Numbered from the stretch's first letter, positions 25,577 through 34,526 are shown. The stretch: 64,000 nucleotides of DNA from an uncultured candidate division Zixibacteria bacterium (GCA_937925655.1 CALAMC010000066.1:1-64000), one strand, 5' to 3'. Notes: generated by a model from the sequence alone, not told the origin. Translations and numbers: made by a program.

Positions 25577-26266
25577 ATGTCCGGAGAAAAAGTACTGGTA
25601 ATCGAGGATGAACAAGACATCTCCGATCTGATTCGATACAACCTTGAGCGTGAGGGGCACTCTGTCATTCAGGCGACGTCGGGTGAAAAGGGCTTGGCCG
25701 AAGCCAGAAAAAGCAAACCACAGCTGATAATCCTTGATTTGATGTTGCCGGGCATCGATGGCTTGCAGGTTTGTCGCGGCCTGAAAAGTGAAGATATAAC
25801 GCGCGACATTCCGGTTATTATCCTGACCGCCAAAAGCGAGGAAGCCGATATCGTGGCCGGTCTGGAATTGGGGGCCGATGATTATATCACCAAACCATTC
25901 AGCCCCCGGGTCCTGCTGGCCCGTTTGAGGGCGGTTTTAAGACGCAAGGCCGAGGCCGTAATTCCTGACGGCCGAACCATTTCATTTCGTAACCTTCGTA
26001 TCGACCCCGGCAAACATCTGGTATCTGTCGGCGGCAAAACGATAACATTGACGCATACCGAATTCAACCTGATTCATGTTCTGGCGCGCCGTCCCGGATG
26101 GGTATTTACGCGAAATCAACTGGTTGACGCCATTCGCGGAGAAGACGTGTTTATAACGGATCGTACGATCGACGTTCACGTCGCCGGTTTAAGAAAAAAA
26201 CTCGGTAAAGGCAATGATTTTATCGAAACCATCCGGGGCGTCGGGTATCGCTTCAGGGAGTCATAA
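25577..26266 (+). CDS. phoB: Phosphate regulon response regulator (OmpR/PhoB family)
   Basis: A two-domain response regulator (229 aa). The receiver domain has acidic residues EDEQD near 9-13, the phospho-acceptor Asp near 54 in LIILDLMLPG, and the conserved Lys in TAKSEE. The C-terminal winged helix (residues ~130-228) ends with the OmpR/PhoB signature IDVHVAGLRKKLG and IRGVGYRF. An AGGAGA site precedes the ATG. It is translationally coupled to the kinase gene (1-base overlap) and sits at the head of a pst-phoU locus. A direct-repeat Pho-box candidate lies upstream. Confidence 0.93.
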   Translation: MSGEKVLVIEDEQDISDLIRYNLEREGHSVIQATSGEKGLAEARKSKPQLIILDLMLPGIDGLQVCRGLKSEDITRDIPVIILTAKSEEADIVAGLELGADDYITKPFSPRVLLARLRAVLRRKAEAVIPDGRTISFRNLRIDPGKHLVSVGGKTITLTHTEFNLIHVLARRPGWVFTRNQLVDAIRGEDVFITDRTIDVHVAGLRKKLGKGNDFIETIRGVGYRFRES

Positions 26267-28038
26267 TGCCGAGCAAACGTATCATCTGGCTGTTATACCC
26301 GTCATATCTGGTTATAACGGTTGCGGCCGTGGTCATTATGGGCTGGTATGGCATCAGGACGCAAAAGCAGAACCTCCTGAATTATGTGGAATCGGTGTTA
26401 TATGATCGCGCCCTGATCGTTGCGGGTCAGATAGCAGAGCCCCTGTCGAGGGGTGATCTGGAACCGGCCCGGCAGTTTTGCGAGCGGGTCGGCCAGATTT
26501 CGACAACAAGAATAACCGTTATCGATACGGCCGGGATGGTTCTGGTTGATACCGAGCAGGACCCCGGCACTATGGAAAATCACCGGAATCGACCGGAAAT
26601 GATCGATGCATGGCAATCGGGTCGGGGGATCTCCATTCGTTTCAGCAATACCCGGCAGGTAAGATTGATGTATGTGGCGGCGCGGGTCGAACACGGCAAC
26701 CGGATTTTAGGGATAGTGCGGACGGCGCTTCCGGTTACTTTTATCGATGAGGAAATCGGTCACGGCGAAAGACGGGCGGTGCTGGTCGGTCTGTTCGTCG
26801 CGGCCCTGGCGGCCATCGTCAGCTATTTGGTCAGCCGCAAATTCAGCCGTCCTTTAATAGAGCTGAAAGACGTCGCCCGGCGGTTTGCCGACGGCGATCT
26901 TGACCGACGCCTGCCGATATCGAATACGGTAGAAATCGGAGGCGTGGCGTCGGCCATGAATGAAATGGCCCGCCAATTGAGCGACAGAATTAATACCATC
27001 ACACGCCAGAAGGGAGAACAGGAAGCGGTTCTGGCCAGCATGTCCGAGGGTGTTCTCGCCTTCGATACCAATGAACGATTGATTAATTTCAACCAGGCGG
27101 CGGCCCGATTTTTGGGACTTGATGCCTCGCGGGCAATAGGTCAAACACTGCACGAGGCCATACGTAATTCCCGGCTCCAGAAAATTATCCGTGAAGCGTT
27201 ATGGTCAAAAAGGCCAATAGTGGATACCATCGAGTTCGCCGGAACAGAAGAGCGCTGGGCGCAAGCCTCGGCCACGGTCCTGAAAGACGCCGCTGGCGAT
27301 GAAAGGGGCGTTCTGGTTGTGCTGAATGACATTACTCGAATGCGCAAGCTGGAAAACCTCCGGCGCGATTTTGTCGCCAACGTCTCGCACGAACTGAAAA
27401 CTCCGATTACGTCCATTATCGGTGCGGTGGAAACGCTTCTGGACGGAGCGGTCGGAAACAAAGACGAGGCCGATAGATTCCTGAAGGTCATCGCGCGGCA
27501 GTCGGACCGACTGAATATAATAATAGAAGATTTGCTCCGGCTGTCGCGAATCGAAACCGAGGCCGAGAAAGGTGAGATCGTTCTGTCAAAAGTGGCTTTG
27601 CGGCCGGTTCTGCAGGCGGCCATTGCCGATTGTGAGTCTTTGGCCAGAACCAAATCGTCAAAACTGGCACTAAGCTGTGCCGACGATATCCAGGCCCGAT
27701 TAAATGCGCCCCTGTTCGAGCAGGCCATAATTAATCTAATCGATAATGCCTTGAAGTACGGAAGTGACGGCAAACCGGTTGAAATCGGGGCCGAGGGTGA
27801 TGAGGTTTCGGTAAGAATCACGGTAAAAGATTACGGGCCCGGAATCGACGCTAAGCATCTCCCGCGCATATTCGAGAGATTCTATCGGGTCGATAAATCC
27901 CGCAGCCGCGAATTGGGCGGGACCGGTCTGGGCCTGTCGATCGTAAAGCATATTGTGATCGCCCACGGCGGTCGGATTACGGTCGAGAGTACGCCGGGTC
28001 AGGGTTCCATTTTTAGAATTGACCTGCCCGTTATTTGA
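26266..28038 (+). CDS. phoR: Phosphate regulon sensor histidine kinase
   Basis: A membrane sensor kinase (590 aa) that phosphorylates PhoB. It has two transmembrane segments (residues ~7-27 and ~168-187) flanking a periplasmic sensor of ~140 residues, a HAMP domain (~188-240), a PAS domain (~250-350), a HisKA domain with the phospho-acceptor in FVANVSHELKTPITS, and an HATPase domain with N box LIDNALKYG, G1 DYGPGID and G2 GGTGLGLSIV. The periplasmic sensor makes it larger than E. coli PhoR but is common in other phyla. It directly follows phoB. Confidence 0.92.
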   Translation: MPSKRIIWLLYPSYLVITVAAVVIMGWYGIRTQKQNLLNYVESVLYDRALIVAGQIAEPLSRGDLEPARQFCERVGQISTTRITVIDTAGMVLVDTEQDPGTMENHRNRPEMIDAWQSGRGISIRFSNTRQVRLMYVAARVEHGNRILGIVRTALPVTFIDEEIGHGERRAVLVGLFVAALAAIVSYLVSRKFSRPLIELKDVARRFADGDLDRRLPISNTVEIGGVASAMNEMARQLSDRINTITRQKGEQEAVLASMSEGVLAFDTNERLINFNQAAARFLGLDASRAIGQTLHEAIRNSRLQKIIREALWSKRPIVDTIEFAGTEERWAQASATVLKDAAGDERGVLVVLNDITRMRKLENLRRDFVANVSHELKTPITSIIGAVETLLDGAVGNKDEADRFLKVIARQSDRLNIIIEDLLRLSRIETEAEKGEIVLSKVALRPVLQAAIADCESLARTKSSKLALSCADDIQARLNAPLFEQAIINLIDNALKYGSDGKPVEIGAEGDEVSVRITVKDYGPGIDAKHLPRIFERFYRVDKSRSRELGGTGLGLSIVKHIVIAHGGRITVESTPGQGSIFRIDLPVI

Positions 28039-28059
28039 TTGTCAATTCCGGTCCATTCT

Positions 28060-28097
28060 CTAATCAAACATTAACCAATCCTTAATATTCTCTTAAC
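28060..28097 (+). promoter_or_regulatory. Candidate multi-repeat Pho box upstream of the porin gene
   Basis: TTAAC at 28071, TTAAT at 28082 and TTAAC at 28093 repeat with an exact 11-base period, and a weaker CTAAT sits one period earlier at 28060. A TATAAA at 28117-28122 could serve as the -10. The array resembles tandem PhoB half-sites. Confidence 0.6.
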
Positions 28098-28264
28098 AAA
28101 AAACAGGTTCAATCCATATAAACGTGGATTGGAAAAGCAATATAAGAAAACAAACTATGATATCTATATGACAAACAAGGAGGGTGGCAAGGATAGAATA
28201 ATCATGATGGCGTTTTAGTCAGGACTGTACTGAAAATTAATAAGGGATATAATTGGAGAGAGAG

Positions 28265-29389
28265 ATGAACAAATTTAATTTTTCAAAAATTCTGGTTCTA
28301 TTGATGTCGATATCTTTGCTGACAGGGGGAGCTTCCGCCGACAACTGGTATGAATCCGTGAAAGTGAAAGGGGACCTGCGTTATCGTCACGAAATGAAAA
28401 AGACCGACGACAATGATCCGCAACATCGTCATCGGATTCGGGCCCGGCTGGCCATCGAAGGTAAAGTTTCATCGGAAATCAACGCCACCGTTCAATTGGC
28501 GACCGGCTCCAACGACCCGATCTCCACCAATCAGACGCTCGACAACGCTTTTTCCAGCAAGGATGTTCGGCTCGATTTGGCCTATTTCGATTACAAGCCG
28601 AGGCAGGCGCCCGGATTGACAATAACCGGCGGCAAATTTCACAACCCTTTTCTACGACCGGGAACTTCGGAGTTGCTCTGGGATGTGGACCTGAATCCCG
28701 AGGGCGGCGCGGCCAACTTCACCCATGATTTTGAGAATGTTACCCTGACTCTGGTTGGGGCCGGTCTATGGATAGACGAACGTTCCAAGGGCGATGATTC
28801 CTATCTGGCCGCATTTCAGGGGATGACCCGGTTTAATTTCAACGAGAAGAAATCAAGCGTGGCAGTCGGCGGTGGGTATTTCGGCTATGCAAATACCAAA
28901 GGTTTTCCGGTCTTCTATGATTCCGGCGACCCGATGGGTAATTCATCGATAGAAATTATTGATGGCGATGACTCTTATTATCAATATGCCGAGGATTATG
29001 AGTTATTCGAGGTGTTTGGTGAGTTGACTCATAAGGTCAACCATATCCCGTTTACCATCATGGCTGACTTTGTCACCAATACCGCCGCCGATAGTCTTAA
29101 CACCGGCTGGCTGGTCGGTTTTGGCGTCGGCAAAGCCAAAAAACGCGGCACCTGGGATGTACGTTATATCTATCGCAAGGTCGAACGGGACGCCGTGGTG
29201 GGTATGTTTACCGATTCGGATTTCCGCGACGGCGGAACCGACGCCAGGGGCCATGAGTTTGGCGGCTCCTATATGTTGAGCGATAAAGCCGCTTTCAATT
29301 TCACGTACTTTATAAATGAAATCGGTTTGGAAGAAGACGACCCGACCGATTTTAACCGGATGCAGATAGATCTGCAATTGAAGTTTTAA
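28265..29389 (+). CDS. Putative phosphate-regulated outer-membrane porin
   Basis: A 374-aa barrel protein with a Sec signal (FSKILVLLMSISLLTGGASA); start ATG at 28265 behind GGAGAGAG. The mature chain begins with a strand carrying GDLRYRHEMKKTDD and continues as alternating beta strands of the 'putative porin' type, with AYFDYKP and GGKFHNPFLRPG segments typical of that family. It ends QIDLQLKF with a terminal Phe, as outer-membrane barrels do. It lies between phoR and pstS behind a Pho-box array, so it probably supplies phosphate or other anions across the outer membrane, like OprP/PhoE functionally. That role is inferred from context. Confidence 0.8.
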   Translation: MNKFNFSKILVLLMSISLLTGGASADNWYESVKVKGDLRYRHEMKKTDDNDPQHRHRIRARLAIEGKVSSEINATVQLATGSNDPISTNQTLDNAFSSKDVRLDLAYFDYKPRQAPGLTITGGKFHNPFLRPGTSELLWDVDLNPEGGAANFTHDFENVTLTLVGAGLWIDERSKGDDSYLAAFQGMTRFNFNEKKSSVAVGGGYFGYANTKGFPVFYDSGDPMGNSSIEIIDGDDSYYQYAEDYELFEVFGELTHKVNHIPFTIMADFVTNTAADSLNTGWLVGFGVGKAKKRGTWDVRYIYRKVERDAVVGMFTDSDFRDGGTDARGHEFGGSYMLSDKAAFNFTYFINEIGLEEDDPTDFNRMQIDLQLKF

Positions 29390-29410
29390 TTCAGCAAAAA
29401 AATTGAATGT

Positions 29411-29427
29411 CTTAATGAAATCTTAAT
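29411..29427 (+). promoter_or_regulatory. Candidate Pho box upstream of pstS
   Basis: CTTAAT at 29411 and CTTAAT at 29422, a perfect 11-base-period direct repeat, 43 bases before the pstS start. It matches the repeats before phoB and the porin. Confidence 0.6.
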
Positions 29428-29469
29428 AAAAGAAACTGAAGTTTGATGGAAAGGATTAAGGAGGAGAAG

Positions 29470-30321
29470 ATGAAAAAGACTTTATTCTTGCTAACCGCAA
29501 CCCTGGTAATAGCCGGATTCGTGATTGCCGGAACCAATATCACCATAAAGGGCTCCGATACACTGATTCGGCTTGGCCAGAGATGGGCCGAAGAATATAT
29601 GAAAATAAACAACGGCGTGGTCATACAGGTCGCGGGCGGCGGCTCGGGAACCGGGATCGCGGCGCTTTTGAACGGCACGACCGATATTTGCGAATCCTCG
29701 CGCGACATGAAGGAAAAGGAATATTCCCAGGCTAAAGATAAAGGTGTCACGCCCTACAGGGTTTCGGTTGCCCTTGACGGTATTGCCGTGTTCCTGAATG
29801 AAAAAAACAAGGTTCAGGAATTGAGCATTGCCCAATTAAAAGGTATATATACCGGAGCGATCACAAACTGGAAGGAAGTCGGTGGCAACGATGCCCGAAT
29901 TATTATCTACGGCCGTGAGAACAACAGCGGCACGTATGTCTATTTCAAAGAAGAAGTTCTGGGCAATGAAGACTACTCGGAATACACCCAGACTTTGCCC
30001 GGAACGGCGGCCGTGGTTAATGCCGTCTCCAAAGACGTCAATGGTATCGGATACGGCGGTATCGCCTGGGCCAAAGGGGTTAAATATGCGGCGATCAAGA
30101 AGGATGATGCCAGTCCTGCCGTCGTGCCCTCGGTGGAAACGGTATCGGGAGGTTCCTATCCGATTTCGAGAGAATTGTATTGGTTTTTCAATGGCAAACC
30201 GACCGGCCAGTTAAAAGACCTTGTCAACTGGGCATTAAGCGAGGCGGGTCAGAAAATAGCCGAAGAAGTTGATTATATACCCCTTCCCCGGGAACGGGCC
30301 AACGAAATGACCATTGAGTAA
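29470..30321 (+). CDS. pstS: Phosphate ABC transporter substrate-binding protein
   Basis: The periplasmic phosphate-binding protein (283 aa). A Sec signal (KKTLFLLTATLVIAGFVIA) is followed by the family opening TNITIKGSDTLIRLGQRWAE and the glycine-rich anion loop VAGGGSGTGIAALLNGTTDI. GRENNSGTYVYFKE, another binding-site segment, comes near residue 145. I use the ATG at 29470 because AAGGAGGAG lies right before it. A strong hairpin separates it from pstC and may raise its relative expression. Confidence 0.95.
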   Translation: MKKTLFLLTATLVIAGFVIAGTNITIKGSDTLIRLGQRWAEEYMKINNGVVIQVAGGGSGTGIAALLNGTTDICESSRDMKEKEYSQAKDKGVTPYRVSVALDGIAVFLNEKNKVQELSIAQLKGIYTGAITNWKEVGGNDARIIIYGRENNSGTYVYFKEEVLGNEDYSEYTQTLPGTAAVVNAVSKDVNGIGYGGIAWAKGVKYAAIKKDDASPAVVPSVETVSGGSYPISRELYWFFNGKPTGQLKDLVNWALSEAGQKIAEEVDYIPLPRERANEMTIE

Positions 30322-30342
30322 AATTACGCCCTCTTCCCAATA

Positions 30343-30376
30343 ATTCATGGCGGCGGTTTTGACCGCCGTCATGAAT
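30343..30376 (+). other. Hairpin between pstS and pstC
   Basis: A 15-bp stem (ATTCATGGCGGCGGT / ACCGCCGTCATGAAT, one G-U pair) with loop TTTG. No T-run follows, so it is likely an mRNA stabiliser or attenuator that makes PstS more abundant than the permease, as known for pst operons elsewhere. Confidence 0.65.
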
Positions 30377-30389
30377 TGCTGAATGCCGT

Positions 30390-31349
30390 ATGATTGAATT
30401 AGAATTTAAACGGAAATCGAAATTACGAGAATTTCTTGGCGAGAAATTTATTTCCATAAATGCCTATGCCGCCCTCATAGGTATTTTACTTATTTTCGTT
30501 TTTATTTTTAAAGAAGCTCTGCCCATTTTCACCGACGAGGAAATACGCGACGAAGTCACTGTCGAAAGGATGATTTTCAAACAGGAATTCTATGAGGGCC
30601 GTGAACCGAAATTTTCCTGGCAACCCAATTCCGACGTCCCCAAGTATTCGCTCTACCCGCTGTTTCTGGGGACGATAAAGGCGGCCATAATTGCCATGCT
30701 CTTTTCCGTCCCGCTGGGAGTAGGCGCGGCCATTTATTCCTCGCAATTCGCCGGGAAACGTATGAGAGAAATAATCAAGCCGGTCATCGAAATGCTGGCG
30801 GCTATTCCGTCGGTCGTGTTGGGCTTTTTTGCCCTGATGCTATTGGCGACTTTTTTACAGAACGTAATAGGTTTGACATTCCGGTTAAATGCCTTGAACG
30901 CCGGAATTGCTCTCGGCCTGGCCGTCATCCCGATCATATTTACTGTCGCCGAGGATGCCATGACCTCGGTGCCGAAATCCCTGCGCGATGCCGCGATTGC
31001 CCTGGGGGCCAATCCCTGGCAGGTTTCGCTTACTATGGTATTCCCGGCGGCAATGCCGGGGATCGCGGCCGGAGTGGTCCTGGGCTTCGGTCGGGCGATC
31101 GGCGAAACGATGATTGTCCTGATGGCCTCCGGCAATGCCGCCATCGTCTCCGCCAGCTTTGTGGAATCCATCAGGACCTTTTCGGCCACTATCGCCGCGG
31201 AACTGGCCGAAGTCGTCTTCGGCGGGGCTCATTATACCGTGCTTTTCTTTATCGGGTCACTGCTGTTTGTGTTCACTTTCCTGATAAATTTGAGCGGCGA
31301 TCTGATTCTTATGAAGCTGAAAGAAAAACTCCAGGGTAAATCAAATTGA
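30390..31349 (+). CDS. pstC: Phosphate ABC transporter permease PstC
   Basis: An inner-membrane permease (319 aa) with an N-terminal helix (residues ~22-42), a periplasmic loop, then five or six further helices. The ABC-permease coupling loop reads SLRDAAIALGANPWQVSLTM near residues 198-217, followed by the conserved GFGRAIGETMIVLMASGN. The coupling loop contacts PstB. Start is an ATG at 30390; the end overlaps pstA by 4 bases. The opening VLGFFALMLLATF segment is typical of PstC. Confidence 0.94.
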   Translation: MIELEFKRKSKLREFLGEKFISINAYAALIGILLIFVFIFKEALPIFTDEEIRDEVTVERMIFKQEFYEGREPKFSWQPNSDVPKYSLYPLFLGTIKAAIIAMLFSVPLGVGAAIYSSQFAGKRMREIIKPVIEMLAAIPSVVLGFFALMLLATFLQNVIGLTFRLNALNAGIALGLAVIPIIFTVAEDAMTSVPKSLRDAAIALGANPWQVSLTMVFPAAMPGIAAGVVLGFGRAIGETMIVLMASGNAAIVSASFVESIRTFSATIAAELAEVVFGGAHYTVLFFIGSLLFVFTFLINLSGDLILMKLKEKLQGKSN

Positions 31350-32308
31350 AAATCAGGGAAGAAATAGAAACGGTCGGCTCCAATAAGGTATCACGAGTAC
31401 TGGCCTTTAGTCCCAAATCCAGCGGGATGATCCCCCGCTTTCTGACCTTGATGGCAGTGATTATTATAATTGCCATGCTGGCGATAATCATGGCCAACAT
31501 TTTTATCGGCGGGGTTGGTACTTTGAGCTGGGAATTTTTAAGCCGTCCTCCCGAACAGGGTATGGAGGCCGGAGGCGTTTTCCCGGCCATTTTCGGAACC
31601 GTCGCGCTGGTGTTGCTCATGGTAATTGCGGTGTTGCCCGTAGGTGTTCTCACGGCCATTTATCTTCAGGAGTATACCCGACCTGATTCAAAAACAACGC
31701 GCTTGATTAGAATCGCCATCAATAACCTCGCGGGTGTTCCTTCTATTGTTTTCGGTCTCTTCGGCCTGGGCTTTTTCATAGGATTTGTCGGCGGCGGAAT
31801 CGACAAAGTTTTTTCTTCATCGGCGGGACCGGTCTGGGGACAACCGGCCATAATTTGGGCGGCGCTGACCTTGGCGATACTGACTCTTCCGGTTGTGATT
31901 ATCTCTACCGAAGAAGCCCTTCGGACAATACCCCGTGAACTGAAGGATGCGAGTTATGCCTTGGGCGGGACCAAATTACAGACAATTCGGAGGATCATCC
32001 TGCCGCAGGCCCTGCCGGGGATTTTTACGGGCTCTATATTGGCCATCAGTCGCGGAGCGGGTGAGGTCGCTCCGATTATGTTCACCGGCGCGGCATATTA
32101 CCTCCCATATTTACCGCAAAGGCTTAATGACCAGTTCATGGAACTGGGTTATCATATATATATTATGGCGACGCAGTCACCGGACATCGAGGCCACAAAA
32201 CCGATTTTGTTCGGAACGGTGCTGGTCTTATTATTGTTGACTTTTATGCTCAATCTGGTCGCCATTATGATCAGATCCCGAATGAGGAAGAGGCGCGCTA
32301 ATGTCTGA
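31346..32308 (+). CDS. pstA: Phosphate ABC transporter permease PstA
   Basis: The second permease half (320 aa), with helices at about residues 35-55, 87-110, 133-150, 170-190 and 290-312. The coupling loop is PRELKDASYALGGTKLQTI and is followed by SRGAGEVAPIMFTGAAYYLP, which is diagnostic for PstA. The segment NLAGVPSIVFGLFGLGFFIG is also family-typical. It overlaps pstC by 4 bases and pstB by 8, so the permease and ATPase are made in coupled fashion. Confidence 0.94.
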   Translation: MKIREEIETVGSNKVSRVLAFSPKSSGMIPRFLTLMAVIIIIAMLAIIMANIFIGGVGTLSWEFLSRPPEQGMEAGGVFPAIFGTVALVLLMVIAVLPVGVLTAIYLQEYTRPDSKTTRLIRIAINNLAGVPSIVFGLFGLGFFIGFVGGGIDKVFSSSAGPVWGQPAIIWAALTLAILTLPVVIISTEEALRTIPRELKDASYALGGTKLQTIRRIILPQALPGIFTGSILAISRGAGEVAPIMFTGAAYYLPYLPQRLNDQFMELGYHIYIMATQSPDIEATKPILFGTVLVLLLLTFMLNLVAIMIRSRMRKRRANV

Positions 32309-33131
32309 GGATATTATTTTGGCAGAAGAAGAAAAAGCAAAAATCAGTCTTCCGGAAAGCGGACCGACCGGGAAAAATCGCCTGAAAATGACCGTGGAAA
32401 AGTTGAATTTCTTTTATGGGAAAAATCAGGTGTTATTCGATATTTCCATGGACATACAAGAACATATGGTGACCGCCCTGATCGGGCCTTCCGGTTGCGG
32501 AAAATCGACTTTCTTAAGAACTCTCAACCGCATGAACGAAACGATTCCCGGTGTCCGTATGGAAGGTACAATCAGGCTTGATGGTACTGATATCTACAAA
32601 GATTTCGACGACCCGTCGGCGGTCCGAACCCGGGTCGGCATGGTCTTTCAGAAGTCGAATCCGTTTCCCAAATCTATATTCGAAAATGTCGCCTATGGCC
32701 TCCGCGTCAATGGCATCAAAGACAGACGAATTATAACCGAGGTCGTCGAAGATTCCCTCAAGCGGGCTTTTTTATGGGAAGAGGTTAAGGATAAGCTGGA
32801 AAACAATGCCTATATGTTGTCCGGCGGTCAACAGCAGAGATTGTGTATCGCCCGGGCGCTGGCTATACGGCCCGAGATAATTCTTATGGATGAACCGGCC
32901 TCGGCTCTCGACCCCCTGTCCACCTCCAAAATTGAAGACCTGATCGGTGAATTGAAGAAAAACTATACGATAGTGATCGTGACTCACAATATGCAGCAGG
33001 CCGCCCGGATATCGGACTACACGGCCTTCTTCTATGAGGGAATATTAATCGAATTCGGCCCGACCAGGAAAATATTCACTAAACCGGGCAAGAAGAAAAC
33101 CGAAGATTATATTACCGGTCGTTTCGGATAA
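32301..33131 (+). CDS. pstB: Phosphate ABC transporter ATP-binding protein
   Basis: The ATPase of the Pst importer (276 aa). After a ~28-residue variable N-terminus come Walker A (IGPSGCGKSTFLR), the Q loop (VFQKSNPFPKSIFENVAYG), the ABC signature (LSGGQQQRLCIARALA), Walker B (IILMDEPASALDP) and the switch His (VIVTHNMQQAARISDYTAFF). The NPFPKSI segment after the Q loop is characteristic of PstB. It overlaps pstA by 8 bases and is followed by phoU after 10. Confidence 0.96.
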   Translation: MSEDIILAEEEKAKISLPESGPTGKNRLKMTVEKLNFFYGKNQVLFDISMDIQEHMVTALIGPSGCGKSTFLRTLNRMNETIPGVRMEGTIRLDGTDIYKDFDDPSAVRTRVGMVFQKSNPFPKSIFENVAYGLRVNGIKDRRIITEVVEDSLKRAFLWEEVKDKLENNAYMLSGGQQQRLCIARALAIRPEIILMDEPASALDPLSTSKIEDLIGELKKNYTIVIVTHNMQQAARISDYTAFFYEGILIEFGPTRKIFTKPGKKKTEDYITGRFG

Positions 33132-33141
33132 GGATTGGTTT

Positions 33142-33819
33142 ATGACAAAGCATTATCAAAATGAAATAACGAAACTCAAGAAAGATATTCTTCACGTGAC
33201 GGCCCTTGTGGAAGAAAATCTGCGGACGGCAGTCAAGTCCATTACCGAGCGCAATCCTGTGCTGGCGCAGGATGTTATCAATCGGGATATGGAAATTGAC
33301 AATTACGAAGTTGAGCTTGAGGAAGAAGTTTTGAAACTTCTGGCGTTATATCAGCCGGTGGCCATTGATCTGCGCTTTATAATCGCCGTCATGAAAATAA
33401 ACAACGACCTGGAAAGAATCGGTGATTTGGCGGAAAATATCGCCGAACGAGCCATTTCGTTGGCCAAAAAGCCGGATATGGTCGTTCCTTTTGACCTCAA
33501 TGGTCTTCTGGCCAAAGTCATGGGCATGGTAAAAATGAGCGCCGATGCCATGGTTGAAATGGACACGCAAATCGCCCGCGAGGTATGCGAGGCTGATGAT
33601 GATATCGATGAAAGCCATCGCCAGACCTATCGGGTCGTTATCGAGGAACTCAAGCGCCAACCGGAAAACGCCAATTATCTAATAGACCTTTTAAGCGTGT
33701 CGCGCAACCTTGAGAGAATTGCCGACCACGCCACCAATATTGCCGAAGACGTTATATATATGGTCGAAGGCGAAATCGTCCGCCACCAGGACATTGAAAT
33801 CCAAAACGGCCTGACATAG
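33142..33819 (+). CDS. phoU: Phosphate signalling protein PhoU
   Basis: A cytoplasmic helical metal-binding protein (225 aa) made of two PhoU three-helix repeats. Typical signatures are the RDMEIDNYEVELEEEVLKLL and DLRFIIAVMKINNDLERIGD segments in the first repeat and the ISRNLERIADHATNIAEDV-like stretch (LLSVSRNLERIADHATNIAE) in the second. It links Pst transporter state to PhoR activity and is needed to switch the regulon off. It is the last gene of the pst cluster. No intrinsic terminator is evident just after it. Confidence 0.95.
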   Translation: MTKHYQNEITKLKKDILHVTALVEENLRTAVKSITERNPVLAQDVINRDMEIDNYEVELEEEVLKLLALYQPVAIDLRFIIAVMKINNDLERIGDLAENIAERAISLAKKPDMVVPFDLNGLLAKVMGMVKMSADAMVEMDTQIAREVCEADDDIDESHRQTYRVVIEELKRQPENANYLIDLLSVSRNLERIADHATNIAEDVIYMVEGEIVRHQDIEIQNGLT

Positions 33820-33903
33820 CCGCCTGACTTAAGAATTAACAAGGACATCGGGCATCAATAGTGGGAGAAATTTTCGGCCGGGCTGAAAATTTATGTTGCC
33901 AGT

Positions 33904-33932
33904 TTTACAAATTCCGATATATTTTATACAAT
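33904..33932 (+). promoter_or_regulatory. Sigma-70-type promoter of the RRM protein gene
   Basis: TTTACA, a 17-base spacer and TACAAT (both 5 of 6). The predicted start leaves a leader of about 150 bases before the GTG at 34093, long enough for post-transcriptional control. No other gene lies in 33820-34092. Confidence 0.65.
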
Positions 33933-34092
33933 GAATTGTGAATTATTTTATTCCGCAGGGTTTTAGTTTGTTCGATATCTTCTTTTAACATATCCAGGCA
34001 AATAACAAATTCTTTCGTTTAAACGTTTATCAGTCAGGTCTCTTTTGAGCTGTCCGAGTACCTGAAAGATAAACAGACTAAAGGAGCGTTTT

Positions 34093-34359
34093 GTGAACAT
34101 TTACGTCGGCAATCTGTCTTACAACACTAATGAAGAATCTCTTCGGAGAGTCTTCGAAAGCTATGGCGAAGTCGCCAATGTTAACGTGATCAAAGATAGA
34201 ATGACTGGCCAGTCTCGTGGTTTCGCTTTCGTCGAAATGCCGTCCGATGATCAGGCGCAGTCGGCTATCGACGGTCTGAACGGGCATGAGCTTGACGGTC
34301 GTCAACTGCGCATCAATATCGCGCGCAGAAAAGATGAAGGCCGCGGCCCGCGCGACTGA
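34093..34359 (+). CDS. Small RRM-domain RNA-binding protein
   Basis: A single RNA recognition motif protein (88 aa) of the bacterial Rbp type. RNP2 is NIYVGNLSY at residues 2-10 and RNP1 is RGFAFVEM near residue 40; the tail is short and Arg-rich (ARRKDEGRGPRD). Such proteins bind single-stranded RNA and are often cold- or stress-regulated, and some autoregulate through their leaders. Start is GTG behind AAAGGAG. It is monocistronic, with its own promoter, a long leader and a strong terminator. Confidence 0.92.
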   Translation: MNIYVGNLSYNTNEESLRRVFESYGEVANVNVIKDRMTGQSRGFAFVEMPSDDQAQSAIDGLNGHELDGRQLRINIARRKDEGRGPRD

Positions 34360-34399
34360 TTTCGAATACTGAAAACAAGTTTATTCAGATATTCCGATG

Positions 34400-34427
34400 A
34401 AGGGGTGATTAAACCACCCCTTTTTTT
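34400..34427 (+). terminator. Intrinsic terminator of the RRM protein gene
   Basis: An 8-bp stem AAGGGGTG / CACCCCTT with a 7-base loop followed by seven Ts, 41 bases past the stop codon. Confidence 0.92.
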
Positions 34428-34526
34428 GTTATTTTATCCCCTTTGCCCTTTAATAATGAGGTCTTGATTTATGGCTCAAAATCCTGTACATTAAAAATGG
34501 ACAGAATTCCAAGGGCGGCCCAATAA

